A stretch of 64,000 nucleotides of DNA from assembly GCF_000272005.1 (NCBI RefSeq), contig NZ_AKKU01000003.1, positions 1-64,000 on the forward strand, written 5' to 3'. Shown here one piece after another: positions 8,271 through 17,956 of this stretch. Source of the DNA: Alishewanella agri BL06. Lineage in GTDB: Bacteria; Pseudomonadota; Gammaproteobacteria; Enterobacterales; Alteromonadaceae. How positions within the stretch are numbered: position 1 is the first letter of the stretch; each line of letters starts with the position of its first letter. The position numbers were made by a program, and so were the translations under genes. Under the pieces are notes generated by a model that saw nothing but the letters and a program-made list of their open reading frames with translations, was not told the DNA's origin and did not search any database.

Positions 8271-9514
8271 TAACGGCTCGCCATGCCAGTAGCTTGTTCA
8301 GCCTGTTCCGGCTCTTCCAGTAAGCCTTCCTGCTTTGCTACCACGCGGGCGACCATTAAATCACCTGAGACGTTGGTTGCCGTGCGCATCATATCGATAA
8401 TGCGATCGACCGCAGCAATAAAGGCAATACCTTCCAGCGGCAAGCCAACCACACTCAGGGTGACGGTCAGCATCACCATGGCGGTGCCGGGTACGCCTGC
8501 TGTACCCAGTGATGCCAGGGTAGCGGTACCGGCAATGAGCAGATAATCCATAGTATCGAGCGGTATGCCGTAAATATGGGCAATAAAGATTGCCGCAATG
8601 GCAGGGAAGATGCCACCACAGCCATCCATATTAATGGTGGCACCCAGCGGCAACACAAAGCTGGCATAATTTTTCGATACCTTCAGCTCTTCGGTGGCAA
8701 CCTTAAAGCTCACTGGCAGCGTACCGTAACTGCTGGCGCTACTGTAAGCGACCAGCTGGGCGGGCAGTATGGCTTTAAAGAATTGACGCCATGACATAGC
8801 GCCAAAGACTTTTACCATACCGCCATAGACGATAGCGATATGCAGCAGGCAGGCAAGATAAATCGCGCCAATAAACTTCGCCAGCGGCAACAAGGTTGCC
8901 AGACCAAAGCTGCCGACGGCCCAGGCCATCAGGCCAAAGACACCGAACGGAGTGAGTTGCAGCACCATGCGGGTGATGGCGTACATAATCTCCGCACCGG
9001 CGTTAACCAGTTTTTTCATCGGTTCCGCTTTTTCACCGACCTGATTAATGGCGATACCCACTAGTACCGCAAACACAATAATTTGTAATACCTTAGCTTC
9101 AGCCAGAGCGGCAACCGGATTGGTTGGGATCAGGCCGGTCAGTACATCAGCGACCGGTGGAATATCACGCTGTCGCACTTCAGTGGTGGTCAGTTGTAAA
9201 GCGTCGCCCCAGGGGACCAAACTACCAATGGTCAGGCCAATCAGACTGGCAATAAAGGCGGTAAGCAAGAATAAGGCAACGGTTTTAAAAGCCAAACGCT
9301 GCATTTTGCTGCTATCAGCAAGCGACGTAATGCTGTTAATCAGTGCAAAAAAGACTAACGGCACGACCAGCATCCGGATGGCATTAATAAAGAGTGTGCC
9401 CAGAGGTTTAAATACACTGGCGTCCTGGCCGAGCAGCACACCGGTGAATACACCCAGGAGCAGGGCGCCCAGCACCCGCTGCCAGAAAGGAATGGCAAAC
9501 CAGAACTTCAACAT
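8270..9514 (-). CDS. Dicarboxylate/glutamate:cation symporter (DAACS family)
   Basis: A 414-residue inner-membrane carrier with eight transmembrane segments and two re-entrant hairpins. HP1 shows the serine-rich SSASSYGTLPVS; the TM7 motif is NMDGCGG instead of the usual NMDGT; HP2 is GTAGVPGTAM; and the TM8 region holds DRIIDMMRTATNV, which contains the substrate-binding Asp/Arg/Asn residues. This family imports glutamate, aspartate or C4-dicarboxylates with Na+ or H+. The NMDGCG variant alters a cation-site neighbour and is common in bacterial paralogues of unknown substrate. Substrate cannot be decided here. Confidence 0.9.
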   Translation of the reverse strand: MLKFWFAIPFWQRVLGALLLGVFTGVLLGQDASVFKPLGTLFINAIRMLVVPLVFFALINSITSLADSSKMQRLAFKTVALFLLTAFIASLIGLTIGSLVPWGDALQLTTTEVRQRDIPPVADVLTGLIPTNPVAALAEAKVLQIIVFAVLVGIAINQVGEKAEPMKKLVNAGAEIMYAITRMVLQLTPFGVFGLMAWAVGSFGLATLLPLAKFIGAIYLACLLHIAIVYGGMVKVFGAMSWRQFFKAILPAQLVAYSSASSYGTLPVSFKVATEELKVSKNYASFVLPLGATINMDGCGGIFPAIAAIFIAHIYGIPLDTMDYLLIAGTATLASLGTAGVPGTAMVMLTVTLSVVGLPLEGIAFIAAVDRIIDMMRTATNVSGDLMVARVVAKQEGLLEEPEQAEQATGMASR

Positions 9515-9584
9515 CGTTACCTCAATTAACAGTCAGTTAGCGGCTTTACAGCGGCAGCATCGCAGGGCGCTCAGTATAAAATGA

Positions 9585-9609
9585 AAAACGGCCACAACAA
9601 GGCCGTTTT
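9585..9609. terminator. Bidirectional terminator between queC and the symporter gene
   Basis: AAAACGGCC (9585-9593) pairs with GGCCGTTTT (9601-9609) around a seven-base loop. It lies 15 bases past the queC stop. Confidence 0.8.
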
Positions 9610-9624
9610 GTCATAAGTTATAAG

Positions 9625-10281
9625 CTATTCGTAGCTAAGTGGATCAACGGCCTGATTTAAGGCGAAGGCTTCCAGCCGCTCCTGACAAGAGCCACACTTG
9701 CCGCAGGCCTTTTCTCGACCGTTGTAGCAGGTCCAGGTTTTGCTGTAATCCAGCCCCATCGCCAGACCATCTCTTAAAATTTCAATTTTGGTCTGCGCCA
9801 GATAAGGGCTGACAATATCCACCGGCTCATAGTTGGCGATCTGGCAGACATCATTCATCTTCTGCACAAACTCCGGCCGGCAGTCAGGGTAAATAAAGTG
9901 ATCGCCGCTATGCGCACCATAATACACCGCCCGGGCACCGATAGAGTCGGCATAACCTACCGCTAGCGCCAGTAATATCATATTACGGTTGGGTACTACC
10001 GTTGATTTCATGTTATCGGCCGCGTAGTGGCCTTCTGGTACCTCAATATCGCTGGTTAGCGATGAGCCACTTAACAACTGATTGATAGCAGAGATATCAA
10101 CAATTTTGTGCTTAACACCCAGTTCAGCACAGACCTGTTCAGCGCATTTCAGTTCTTTAACATGGCGCTGGCCATAGTTAAACGACAGCGCATAGACGTC
10201 GTGACCATCCCGTAGTGCCTTATGTAATACCGTGTAGGAATCCATACCACCGGAATAAATCACCACAACTTTTTGCGTCAT
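9625..10281 (-). CDS. queC: 7-cyano-7-deazaguanine synthase
   Basis: A 218-residue protein that converts 7-carboxy-7-deazaguanine to preQ0 using ATP and ammonia, in the queuosine tRNA-modification pathway. The N-terminal PP-loop motif YSGGMDS is at residues 9-15, and a C-terminal zinc site is [14 protein letters not shown]-like (Cys in CYNG, CGKC and CQER). The start at ATG 10281 (MTQKVVV) fits the family; the open frame runs 19 codons further upstream with no matching homology. It is divergent from queE, the enzyme that makes its substrate. Confidence 0.95.
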   Translation of the reverse strand: MTQKVVVIYSGGMDSYTVLHKALRDGHDVYALSFNYGQRHVKELKCAEQVCAELGVKHKIVDISAINQLLSGSSLTSDIEVPEGHYAADNMKSTVVPNRNMILLALAVGYADSIGARAVYYGAHSGDHFIYPDCRPEFVQKMNDVCQIANYEPVDIVSPYLAQTKIEILRDGLAMGLDYSKTWTCYNGREKACGKCGSCQERLEAFALNQAVDPLSYE

Positions 10282-10365
10282 TGGCTGCTCTCTCTTGTAT
10301 AATGCCGGAAAATCGGGCCGCGTAGTATAGCGCAACACATCCCGGCATGCATTAGCCGCTTGTAA

Positions 10366-11052
10366 GTGAGTAAAGGATCCCTAAGCTTGTATCAGGTAAA
10401 CGAAGTATTTCAGACCATTCAGGGGGAAGGCCGGTATACCGGCACCCCAGCAATTTTTGTGCGGTTACAAGGCTGTCCGGTTGGCTGCAGCTGGTGTGAT
10501 ACCAAACATACCTGGACTCTTGATCCTGAGCTGGCGATTACTCCGGACCAATTGCTGGCCAAGCGCGGCGACAGTCCGAGTTGGACCGGGATAACGCCTG
10601 CTGCGCTTCTGGCGCTGTTTCAACAACAGGGTTATCAGGCGCGGCATGTGGTAATCACCGGCGGTGAGCCTTGTATGTTTGACTTAACGTCACTATGCCA
10701 GACCTTGCACGCGGCGGGTTACAGCACACAAATTGAAACCAGCGGCACTTTTGAAATCAAGGCGCCGCCTGATACCTGGGTAACGGTATCGCCAAAACTG
10801 AATATGCCGGGGGGCTATCCGGTGCTGCCCAGTGCGCTTAAGCGGGCTGATGAAATCAAACATCCGGTGGCGATGCAAAAGCATGTCGACGAGTTGGTAG
10901 CATTGTTAGATCTGCATCAACTTAACGGTAAGCTGGTGTATTTGCAGCCTATCAGCCAGCAAAAGCGGGCGACGGAGCTTGCCATTGCCAGTTGTATCAA
11001 GCACAACTGGCGGCTAAGTGTGCAGGTTCACAAATACTTGGGTATTGAATAA
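10366..11052 (+). CDS. queE: 7-carboxy-7-deazaguanine synthase (radical SAM)
   Basis: A 228-residue radical-SAM enzyme that rearranges 6-carboxytetrahydropterin to 7-carboxy-7-deazaguanine. The cluster-binding motif CPVGCSWC (CxxxCxxC) lies near residues 37-44, preceded by the family signature [10 protein letters not shown], and GGEP follows near residue 105. The start is a GTG at 10366; the homology begins almost at once (YQVNEVFQ). It is divergent from queC over an 84-base intergenic region, so a shared promoter region probably coordinates them. Confidence 0.94.
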   Translation: MSKGSLSLYQVNEVFQTIQGEGRYTGTPAIFVRLQGCPVGCSWCDTKHTWTLDPELAITPDQLLAKRGDSPSWTGITPAALLALFQQQGYQARHVVITGGEPCMFDLTSLCQTLHAAGYSTQIETSGTFEIKAPPDTWVTVSPKLNMPGGYPVLPSALKRADEIKHPVAMQKHVDELVALLDLHQLNGKLVYLQPISQQKRATELAIASCIKHNWRLSVQVHKYLGIE

Positions 11053-11091
11053 CTGCGGAAGGCTCTGATAGCCAACCCGGTGCTTGATCAC

Positions 11092-11670
11092 TCAGGCGTT
11101 ATGCGACAACCAGCCTTGCAGTTCCCGCAGGCAGTGTTCCGGGCTTTGCTGAGCAAGGTCCTGTTTTAACGCCGGCTGCATCGGTAGCAACTCCAGCCAG
11201 CGACCAGCCAGCCAGGCGGCATCATTAAGTTGTGGCTGCGGATAGAGTGCAGACAGTTGCGGATATTCAGCCAGTAAATCAGAGAAGGCTTGAGCCAACT
11301 GCGATTGCTCGCGAGAGAGCGAGCAAGTAGGCCAGTCAGACTGCGGTTGTACCTCGGCGACATGCAATTTATCGTCTTCCTGCCAACGCCGCACAATGCG
11401 TTGCCGGGCGACGCCTTTAATGGTAATACCCAGCAAACCGTCGGGCAGGGTTTCGAAGTCCTCTACCTCCACCTTACAGACCAGCGGCAGGATCCGGTCC
11501 GGATGCTGCTGACTGACAAAAGGGTTCAGACTTGCCATTGCAAAGGCTCTTTTGCCACTGACCGCCTCTTTTACCAAACGGACATAGCGTGGTTCAAATA
11601 CCCGTAATTTCATTCTGCCTTGTGGTAACAGAAAACTGCTTAATGGGAACAGCGCCAATTGTTCGTTCAT
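11092..11670 (-). CDS. LON-substrate-binding-domain protein
   Basis: A 192-residue stand-alone LON N-terminal domain (Pfam LON_substr_bdg): it opens with LALFPLSSFLLPQGRMKLRVFEPRY, which in Lon proteases recognises substrates, but it lacks the AAA+ and protease domains. The role of such single-domain proteins is not established. A beta core spans about residues 1-110 and a helical C-terminal half follows (quotations are given in part only to mark position). It is convergent with queE and stands alone. Confidence 0.85.
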   Translation of the reverse strand: MNEQLALFPLSSFLLPQGRMKLRVFEPRYVRLVKEAVSGKRAFAMASLNPFVSQQHPDRILPLVCKVEVEDFETLPDGLLGITIKGVARQRIVRRWQEDDKLHVAEVQPQSDWPTCSLSREQSQLAQAFSDLLAEYPQLSALYPQPQLNDAAWLAGRWLELLPMQPALKQDLAQQSPEHCLRELQGWLSHNA

Positions 11671-11744
11671 CTTACTACACTACCTGGAAAACACCTTTGA
11701 TATTACGAGGCGCTAAACTAAGCAGATTGGCCAGATGAAAAAAA

Positions 11745-12191
11745 TTAACTGCGCCGCACCGGATCGTCTTTCAGTTTGGGTATTTTCAGCCCAAGTTCTT
11801 TGCCGCGGTTACGGGCATAGTAGGTACAACCATAAAACATCAGGCTCGCCAGCAGCAATTCCAGCACCGAAAACCAAAAATAGCTGCCACTGCTAACCCA
11901 CAGATTAGTGAGGCTATGTAAAAAATACAGCATAACAATAAAGTTGGCCCAGGCGAAGGTATAGGCATTGCCTTTGATGATGCCCCACATCGGTAACCAT
12001 AGGGGTAACCAGAGCAGCAACAGGGTACTCACCACACTGGGTTTAAGCGCCTGGTCCTCACCATAGCTAACCGGTGCCAGCCAGAGTTGCCATAATGGAA
12101 TCAATAACCACAGGCCCCAGTAGCCGAGACGTCCAAGTAATAAAAAACGCCGGGTATCGGCGGCCATTGGGATACTATTTGCAGCTTGCAT
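11745..12191 (-). CDS. DUF2069 integral membrane protein
   Basis: A 148-residue protein with four predicted transmembrane segments (about residues 25-45, 55-70, 80-97 and 105-125) and a basic cytoplasmic tail ending in RRS. It matches DUF2069 proteins, which occur next to wrbA-like genes in many gammaproteobacteria. The function is unknown. It overlaps the stop of wrbA by one base and is the last gene of the operon. Confidence 0.85.
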   Translation of the reverse strand: MQAANSIPMAADTRRFLLLGRLGYWGLWLLIPLWQLWLAPVSYGEDQALKPSVVSTLLLLWLPLWLPMWGIIKGNAYTFAWANFIVMLYFLHSLTNLWVSSGSYFWFSVLELLLASLMFYGCTYYARNRGKELGLKIPKLKDDPVRRS

Positions 12192-12775
12192 TAGTCACTG
12201 AACCCCTGTTGTTTTAAACTGGCACTTAACAAGGCCAGACGTTTTCCGAATGCCAGCGCCAGCCGCTGCTCGTCGACACTGAGCTGATTATCCTGTTGCA
12301 GACCACTGACATGGCTGGGGCCATAGGGTGTGCCACCACTTTGGGTTTTATGTAGCTCCGGTTCACTATAAGGGACACCCATCAGTACCATACCATGATG
12401 TAGTAAGGGCAGCATCATACTCAATAGATTGGCCTCATTACCGCCATGTAAGCTGCCCGACGAGGTAAAAACCCCGGCGGCTTTGTTAATCAGCTCACCT
12501 TTTAGCCAGCAGGCCGTCGTGCTATCCCAGAAGGCTTTGGCTTCGGCGGCCATATTACCAAAACGCACCGGACTGCCAAACGCCAAACCATCACAAGCCG
12601 TCAGCTCTGCTTGCGTCACCGGTGGATGGCGGGTGGTTTCGCGGTCATTAAAACCGGGAATACTGCGCAACCAGGCCTCGGCACCGGCTTGTTGCACGCC
12701 ATGGGCAATTTTCTCCGCTAAGGCGGCGACCGAGCCATGGCGGGAATAATACAACACCAGTACTCGGGCCGTCAT
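12191..12775 (-). CDS. wrbA: NAD(P)H:quinone oxidoreductase, WrbA family
   Basis: A 194-residue flavodoxin-like enzyme that reduces quinones by two electrons and so avoids semiquinone radicals. The FMN phosphate-binding segment is YYSRHGSVAAL (residues 9-19); GSPVRFGNMAAEAK and the SSGSLHGGNE loop, which contacts the isoalloxazine, follow. It is linked on both sides: the start overlaps the arsC-like gene by four bases and its stop overlaps the DUF2069 gene. Confidence 0.92.
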   Translation of the reverse strand: MTARVLVLYYSRHGSVAALAEKIAHGVQQAGAEAWLRSIPGFNDRETTRHPPVTQAELTACDGLAFGSPVRFGNMAAEAKAFWDSTTACWLKGELINKAAGVFTSSGSLHGGNEANLLSMMLPLLHHGMVLMGVPYSEPELHKTQSGGTPYGPSHVSGLQQDNQLSVDEQRLALAFGKRLALLSASLKQQGFSD

Positions 12776-13122
12776 GGTAACAACGCCTGCAATTGCTCCA
12801 GTGGCCGGCCAATAGCGGCTTTGTCACCCACCACCAGTACCGGACGTTCCATTAAGCGCGGATGCGCGGCCATAGCCGCAATCAGTTCAGTCTCGCTTAA
12901 CCGTGGATTCTCCAGACCAAGCGTCTGGTATTCTTCTTCTTTGGTCCGTAGCAGTGAGCGCGCAGGCAGCTGCAGTTTCGCCAGCAAACTCTGCAGTTCT
13001 GTGGCATTAAGCGGCGTTTTTAAATATTCAACGATAGTAAAGTCATGGCCGCTTTGTTGCAGCCAAGCCAGGGCATCACGACTTTTTGAACAACGTGGGT
13101 TGTGGAACAGGGTAATCATCAT
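12772..13122 (-). CDS. ArsC-family thioredoxin-fold reductase (YfgD-like)
   Basis: A 116-residue ArsC-like protein. The catalytic cysteine is in HNPRCSKSR (residues 7-15), the glutaredoxin-coupled arsenate reductase signature, and RPVLVVGDKAAIGRP matches the C-terminal end of YfgD. In E. coli yfgD sits beside bepA and perM, as here. Real arsenate reductase activity is possible but unproven for the YfgD group, and there are no ars genes nearby. It may start at Met1 or Met2. Confidence 0.88.
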   Translation of the reverse strand: MMITLFHNPRCSKSRDALAWLQQSGHDFTIVEYLKTPLNATELQSLLAKLQLPARSLLRTKEEEYQTLGLENPRLSETELIAAMAAHPRLMERPVLVVGDKAAIGRPLEQLQALLP

Positions 13123-13129
13123 CTCTCAC

Positions 13130-14578
13130 TTACATCCGTTGCAACCGGTCAAATTCGGCTTGCAGTTGGCGTTTTTTGGCTTCTAAGCGCCGGTTTTCCA
13201 GCCTGGCTTCGGCTGGCAGATGATTCAAGGCTTCGTTGAGATCATCAATGGCTTTCGGGTAGTTGGCTAATTGGTAGAATAAATCTGCCCGGGTTTCATA
13301 ATAGCGGGCAAACTCTTCCTTTTGCTTGTAGGCATCGGCGAGCAAATCCAGCGCCAAGATATTATCATCTTTGTAATACAACAGATTGCGTAGCAGGTGA
13401 ATGGCCAGTTGATGGCTGCCGGCTTTGAGTGCAACGTTGGCGTAGTTAAGCGTAACCACCTGATTATTCGGACGTAACAGATATTCTTGTTGCAACAGGT
13501 CCAGTGCTTGTTGGTATTGCTGCTGGCCAATCATCACATCAGTCAGTACATCCAGATAGTACAGATTATGTGGGTCTTGCTCCAGCAGAGGTTCAATTTG
13601 AGCGCGTGCTGCTGCGTAATCTTTGTTATCGAGCAAGGCGACCGCCAGACCATAGCGATTGGCGCGGGTATTACCACCAGGCTCGGCCAATTTACGTTGG
13701 AAAATCGTCAACGCATCTTTGGTATCATGGTGATAGCGGGCGAGAACTCTCGCTTTGCTTAGCGTAAAATCCATGCTATCCGGCACGAAACGGGTTGGAA
13801 ACTGTTGCGCTCTTAGCCGGGTATCACTGACCCGAGCCTGAGACAGCGGGTGGGTTTGCAGGAACGCCAATTGCTGGTTAACAAAGCGCGATTGCTCGCT
13901 CAATTTAGTAAAAAACTGGGGTACGGCATTGGGATCAAAGCCGGCTTCCGCCAGAATGGTCATGCCGATACGATCTGCTTCCTGCTCGTTACTGCGGGTA
14001 AAGTTAATTGCACTTTGCTGCGCCGCGCCCTGTGACGCCATCATCGCTGCCATCCCGGCTTCCGGATTCACCGTAGCCAGTACAATAGCACCGAGTAAGC
14101 TGGCGATAGTCAGCGGCGCGCGCTGGTTCTGTGCTTCGACAAAACGGGCGATATGGCGCTGGGTGACGTGCGCAATTTCGTGTGCCATCACCGAAGCAAA
14201 TTCACTTTCGCTGTCAGCTACTGCCAGCGTGCCGGTATGCGAGGCAATATTACCGCCGAGCGTGGCGAAGGCATTAATCTGGCGGTTATTGACCCAATAA
14301 AACTTAAACGGGAATTTGACGTCATTGGCACGCGCCACCAGGCGGTTACCCAAAGCATTAATGTACTCATCGAGCAGGGGGTCATAGATCATCGGCAACT
14401 GACCACGGGTTTGCCGCATCATCACATCGCCCAGCTGTTTCTCTTTTTCCGGCGTTAGTGTTGAAAAGGCATTACCACCAATATCCGGCAGTTTATTCAG
14501 TGCCTGCGCCGGACTGCTCTGCAGCAGCATCAGCAGGATACTGGTAGCGAATGTCAATTTAACTGCTTGGCGTATCAT
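13130..14578 (-). CDS. bepA: Periplasmic M48 metalloprotease/chaperone BepA
   Basis: A 482-residue protein with a signal peptide (about residues 1-26). The M48 zinc motif HEIAH is near residues 132-136, and the third ligand is Glu in NEQEADRIG. The C-terminal half (about residues 260-480) is tetratricopeptide repeats. BepA promotes correct assembly of LptD and degrades stalled outer-membrane proteins. It is next to perM (divergent) and arsC/yfgD, the E. coli arrangement. Confidence 0.94.
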   Translation of the reverse strand: MIRQAVKLTFATSILLMLLQSSPAQALNKLPDIGGNAFSTLTPEKEKQLGDVMMRQTRGQLPMIYDPLLDEYINALGNRLVARANDVKFPFKFYWVNNRQINAFATLGGNIASHTGTLAVADSESEFASVMAHEIAHVTQRHIARFVEAQNQRAPLTIASLLGAIVLATVNPEAGMAAMMASQGAAQQSAINFTRSNEQEADRIGMTILAEAGFDPNAVPQFFTKLSEQSRFVNQQLAFLQTHPLSQARVSDTRLRAQQFPTRFVPDSMDFTLSKARVLARYHHDTKDALTIFQRKLAEPGGNTRANRYGLAVALLDNKDYAAARAQIEPLLEQDPHNLYYLDVLTDVMIGQQQYQQALDLLQQEYLLRPNNQVVTLNYANVALKAGSHQLAIHLLRNLLYYKDDNILALDLLADAYKQKEEFARYYETRADLFYQLANYPKAIDDLNEALNHLPAEARLENRRLEAKKRQLQAEFDRLQRM

Positions 14579-14818
14579 AACAACGGACCTATTCTGCGGT
14601 ACTAGCGGATTTTCACAAGCTTTGGCTGTTATCCGGTAACGAAGTTCAGTTTAGTGGCGCCAATAGTCGCCAGCTGCTGAATTTTTCTACGTTATCCAAC
14701 TCATTGCCGGATCTGAGGCTAATTTAGCACAACCCGGCGGTTAAGCGACAGAGGCTTACTTAGCGAGCAGCCTTGTTGTTATACTGAGTCGGACTAACGA
14801 TAACAACGTGGAGTAGGC
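14579..14818. other. Intergenic region between bepA and perM
   Basis: These 240 bases separate two divergent genes and must hold both promoters. bepA is a sigma-E gene in E. coli, but I could not identify a convincing sigma-E box. I see no small gene or RNA. Confidence 0.4.
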
Positions 14819-15892
14819 ATGCTTGATTGGTTAAGAAAGTGGTACACCAATAAATTCTCAGATCCGCAGGTTGTGACATTGTTCCTGATGTTAGTGTTAG
14901 GTTTTCTGGCGCTATATTGGCTCAGTGGCATGCTGGCGCCGGTGCTGGTGGCTATTGCTTTTGCTTACTTACTGGAGTGGCCGGTGGCCCGCTTGTGCCG
15001 GATTGGTGTAAGCCGCACTCTGAGCACGGCGTTGGTGGTGCTGGCATTTATGGGCTTGTTAACGCTGATCTTAATGTGGGTAATGCCACTCGCCTGGTAT
15101 CAGGGCCGGACTTTATTGCGCGATCTGCCACAGATGATCGAAATTGGTCGCACCTACTTACTGCAATTGCCGGAACTCTTGCCTGGCATGGTCAGCGACG
15201 AGCAAATCTTGTTATTGATGCACTCAGTAGAAGAGCGGGTGATGGCCTTTGGCCGGCAAATGTTATCTACATCGCTGGCCTCGATTGTCAGCCTGGTGGC
15301 TTTACTGGTTTATCTGGTACTGGTGCCGGTGATGGTGTTTTTTATGTTGAAAGACAAAACCCAGTTGAGTGCAGGCTTTGTGCAGTTTTTGCCAGAGGAA
15401 CGTAAACTTATTTCACAAGTCTGGCATGAAATGAACATTCAGATCATGAATTATATCCGCGGTAAAATGTTGGAAATATTAATCGTCGGTGGTGTCAGTT
15501 ATCTGGTGTTTACGCTGTTTGGCTTAAACTATGCGCTATTATTGGGGATTCTGGTTGGGCTATCGGTATTAATTCCTTACATCGGTGCAGCCGTTGTGAC
15601 CTTGCCTGTGGCACTGGTCGGGTTATTTCAGTGGGGGTTTAGCGCGGAGTTTGGCTATCTGATGTTGGCCTATGGCATTATCCAGGCGCTGGATGGCAAT
15701 GTGTTAGTGCCGCTGTTGTTTTCAGAAGTCGTCGATTTGAACCCGGTTTATATTATTATTGCTGTGCTGTTCTTTGGTGGCTTGTTTGGTTTCTGGGGCG
15801 TGTTTTTTGCGATACCGTTGGCGTCGCTGGTAAAGGCGACGATCAAGGCCTGGTCGACCCGGATGCATCCGGCAGAACCAGAAAACGCGTGA
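14819..15892 (+). CDS. perM: AI-2E family membrane permease PerM/YfgO
   Basis: A 357-residue membrane protein with about eight transmembrane segments: paired helices near residues 20-75, a periplasmic helical segment (about 85-150), then helices from about 155 to 345. The conserved GLNYALLLGILVGLSVLIPYIG-type segment (positions about 235-258) is typical of the AI-2E/PerM superfamily. Its actual substrate is uncertain; family members are proposed autoinducer-2 exporters or Na+/H+ antiporters. Divergent from bepA as in E. coli. Confidence 0.88.
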   Translation: MLDWLRKWYTNKFSDPQVVTLFLMLVLGFLALYWLSGMLAPVLVAIAFAYLLEWPVARLCRIGVSRTLSTALVVLAFMGLLTLILMWVMPLAWYQGRTLLRDLPQMIEIGRTYLLQLPELLPGMVSDEQILLLMHSVEERVMAFGRQMLSTSLASIVSLVALLVYLVLVPVMVFFMLKDKTQLSAGFVQFLPEERKLISQVWHEMNIQIMNYIRGKMLEILIVGGVSYLVFTLFGLNYALLLGILVGLSVLIPYIGAAVVTLPVALVGLFQWGFSAEFGYLMLAYGIIQALDGNVLVPLLFSEVVDLNPVYIIIAVLFFGGLFGFWGVFFAIPLASLVKATIKAWSTRMHPAEPENA

Positions 15893-15943
15893 AGCGCAAT
15901 AGGTTGTGTCGCCAAGCGCCGACACAACCACTTTTCCAGGGCG

Positions 15944-17956
15944 TTACCATAAGTAATCAATGCTCAGACCGGCACTCAGTTGCCGGCCTGGTGCCGGTTC
16001 AAAGGCGCGGCCATTACTTTGATTGACAACGACAGCACCGACGTTCGCTCTGTCAGTCAGATTTTGTAATTCCAACCAATACCGTAGTTGCCAGTGGCCC
16101 AGTTGCTGCCTTGCGTAGGCGCTGAGATCAAACCTGACCGCGGACGGTGCAAACTGACTGTTCTGATCATCAATGGCAATGCGGCTACGATAATGGCTGC
16201 GCCATGCTAAATGCACCGGCAAACTGGCGAACGGTTGCCAATCGAGCTGCCAAAGGGCATCCCATTTTGCTACACCTGGTAGTCGATTACCGGCCAGTTC
16301 AGCATCGACAAAGGCCGCGTCCATCCAGCTTAAGCTGAGTTGCTGTGATAGCTGCGCTGTTATTTGTTGCTGCCACCGCGCTTCGACCCCCTGCCGAGAG
16401 GTCGCCCCGGCATTACGATAGCTGGTGCGGCCGTTATCTGAACTGGCGACCAGTAGCTCGTCACTGCTGCGGATGCTGAACAGGCTAATACTGCCACGCC
16501 CAGCGCCGGCAGCATATTTTAACCCGGTTTCCCACTGCCGGTTTTCACTGGCGTTTAATGCCAGATTCAAACCACTGCCACTCGGCTGGTAGGCGAGTTC
16601 GGCCAGAGTAGGGGCCTCAAAGCCCAGACCCGTGCTAACAAACCAGGCCCAGTTCGCACTTAGCCGATAGTTTAGTCCCAGGGCGGCGGCATGCTGATAG
16701 TAAGTCTTCGCGCCACTATCATCCGGATTGGCGCCGCTGATAAAGCGATCACGGATCTGATATTCCAGTTCGGTATAGCGCAGGCCGCCGTCAATACTCA
16801 GTGCGCTGTTGGCCTGATAGCTGACGCGCCAATACAGGTCACGATTCTCAGCCAGATTGGTTTCATCGCGGCGCAGCTCGCCGCGCTGACCAAAATCGTT
16901 CACAAAGCCCTGGCGTTCGTCATCGCTGCTGACCCAGGCAAATCCCAGGGTAGTGCTCAGATCCGGGCGCAAGCGCCACTGCTGTTGGCCATTGATACCC
17001 TGATATTGCCGGTCGAGCTGAATGTCGCCGCCAGCCGAGGTTATCGCGGCGCCGGTAAATGCCAGCCGTTGCTGCACTTCACGTTGACCTTGCCAGACCG
17101 CTAATTGCCACGGGGTGTTGCCTTCATCCTGCAATTGCACGCTGAGCTGGCGTTGACGTGTCTGTTTCGTGGTATCAAATAAGGCAGCCTGACTGACGGT
17201 TTGCTCCGGATCCTGTCGCCACTGTTCGGGTGTCAGACTTAATGGATCCTGTAACAGGGGATCATAAGCCCAATCCAGACGCAGGCGTAAGCTCAGCTCG
17301 TTAGCGAGCTGATATTGCCACAGACTTTGCAGTTGTTGCTTGCGGGCCGCTGATTGCGGGCGAAAGCCGTCGGTTTCGAAATGCTTGGCACTGAGGCTAA
17401 ATTGCTGCCGTTCTCCCTGCTGCTGCACGGAAAATTGGCTTTGCTGATGTTGCTGGCTCAGGGCATAGCTTGCGCCCAGCGCGGACGGGCGGTCGTAAGC
17501 GGTTTTCAAGGCAATCACACCACCAGCGCCATTGCCATAGAGCACCGCCAACGGGCCGCGTAATACTTCGATCTCGCCAATATTATCCAGCAAAACACTC
17601 GAGAGTTGGCCCTGACCATCCGGCGAGGAAATCGGAATGCCGTCCTGTGTCAGATAAATGCCGCGTACACCAAAAGCACTGCGACTACCAAAGCCTCTGA
17701 TACTAAGACGGGTATCCTGAGCAAAGTTGGCCCGGCTATCAACCTGCAGTCCGGGGATACCCTGTAATAATTGACCGCTATCAATCAACAAGCCGGCAGC
17801 AGGGATTGATCTGACCTCAATGCTGGCTGCGGCATCCAACCAGCTTTGTTGTTGATTGGCAGTAATGACGATCACTTCCGGTGTCTGCGCCAGCGTTACA
17901 GACGATACCGCCAGCATAACGCTGGCGGTAACAGGATTTAACAGACGAGCAGGCAT
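15944..17956 (-). CDS. pqqU: TonB-dependent outer-membrane receptor, PqqU (YncD)-like
   Basis: A 670-residue receptor: signal peptide (1-23), TonB box (EVIVITA), plug domain (about 35-150; RGFGSRSAFGVRG and DGIPISSPDGQGQ), and a 22-strand barrel ending in Trp. Many segments resemble my memory of E. coli YncD: SIRGFGSRS, PDGQGQ, QGI, GELRRDE, NPDDSG, GFEAPT, NGRTSYRNAG and VNQSNGR near the end. YncD was shown to be PqqU, which imports the redox cofactor PQQ. Here the gene overlaps by one base with a PQQ-dependent dehydrogenase, which supports a PQQ-uptake role. Substrate remains inferred. Confidence 0.82.
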   Translation of the reverse strand: MPARLLNPVTASVMLAVSSVTLAQTPEVIVITANQQQSWLDAAASIEVRSIPAAGLLIDSGQLLQGIPGLQVDSRANFAQDTRLSIRGFGSRSAFGVRGIYLTQDGIPISSPDGQGQLSSVLLDNIGEIEVLRGPLAVLYGNGAGGVIALKTAYDRPSALGASYALSQQHQQSQFSVQQQGERQQFSLSAKHFETDGFRPQSAARKQQLQSLWQYQLANELSLRLRLDWAYDPLLQDPLSLTPEQWRQDPEQTVSQAALFDTTKQTRQRQLSVQLQDEGNTPWQLAVWQGQREVQQRLAFTGAAITSAGGDIQLDRQYQGINGQQQWRLRPDLSTTLGFAWVSSDDERQGFVNDFGQRGELRRDETNLAENRDLYWRVSYQANSALSIDGGLRYTELEYQIRDRFISGANPDDSGAKTYYQHAAALGLNYRLSANWAWFVSTGLGFEAPTLAELAYQPSGSGLNLALNASENRQWETGLKYAAGAGRGSISLFSIRSSDELLVASSDNGRTSYRNAGATSRQGVEARWQQQITAQLSQQLSLSWMDAAFVDAELAGNRLPGVAKWDALWQLDWQPFASLPVHLAWRSHYRSRIAIDDQNSQFAPSAVRFDLSAYARQQLGHWQLRYWLELQNLTDRANVGAVVVNQSNGRAFEPAPGRQLSAGLSIDYLW

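Noticed and set aside
12772-13122. Arsenic-resistance locus
   Set aside because: The ArsC-fold gene is the YfgD type in conserved synteny with bepA; no arsR, arsB or acr3 is nearby.
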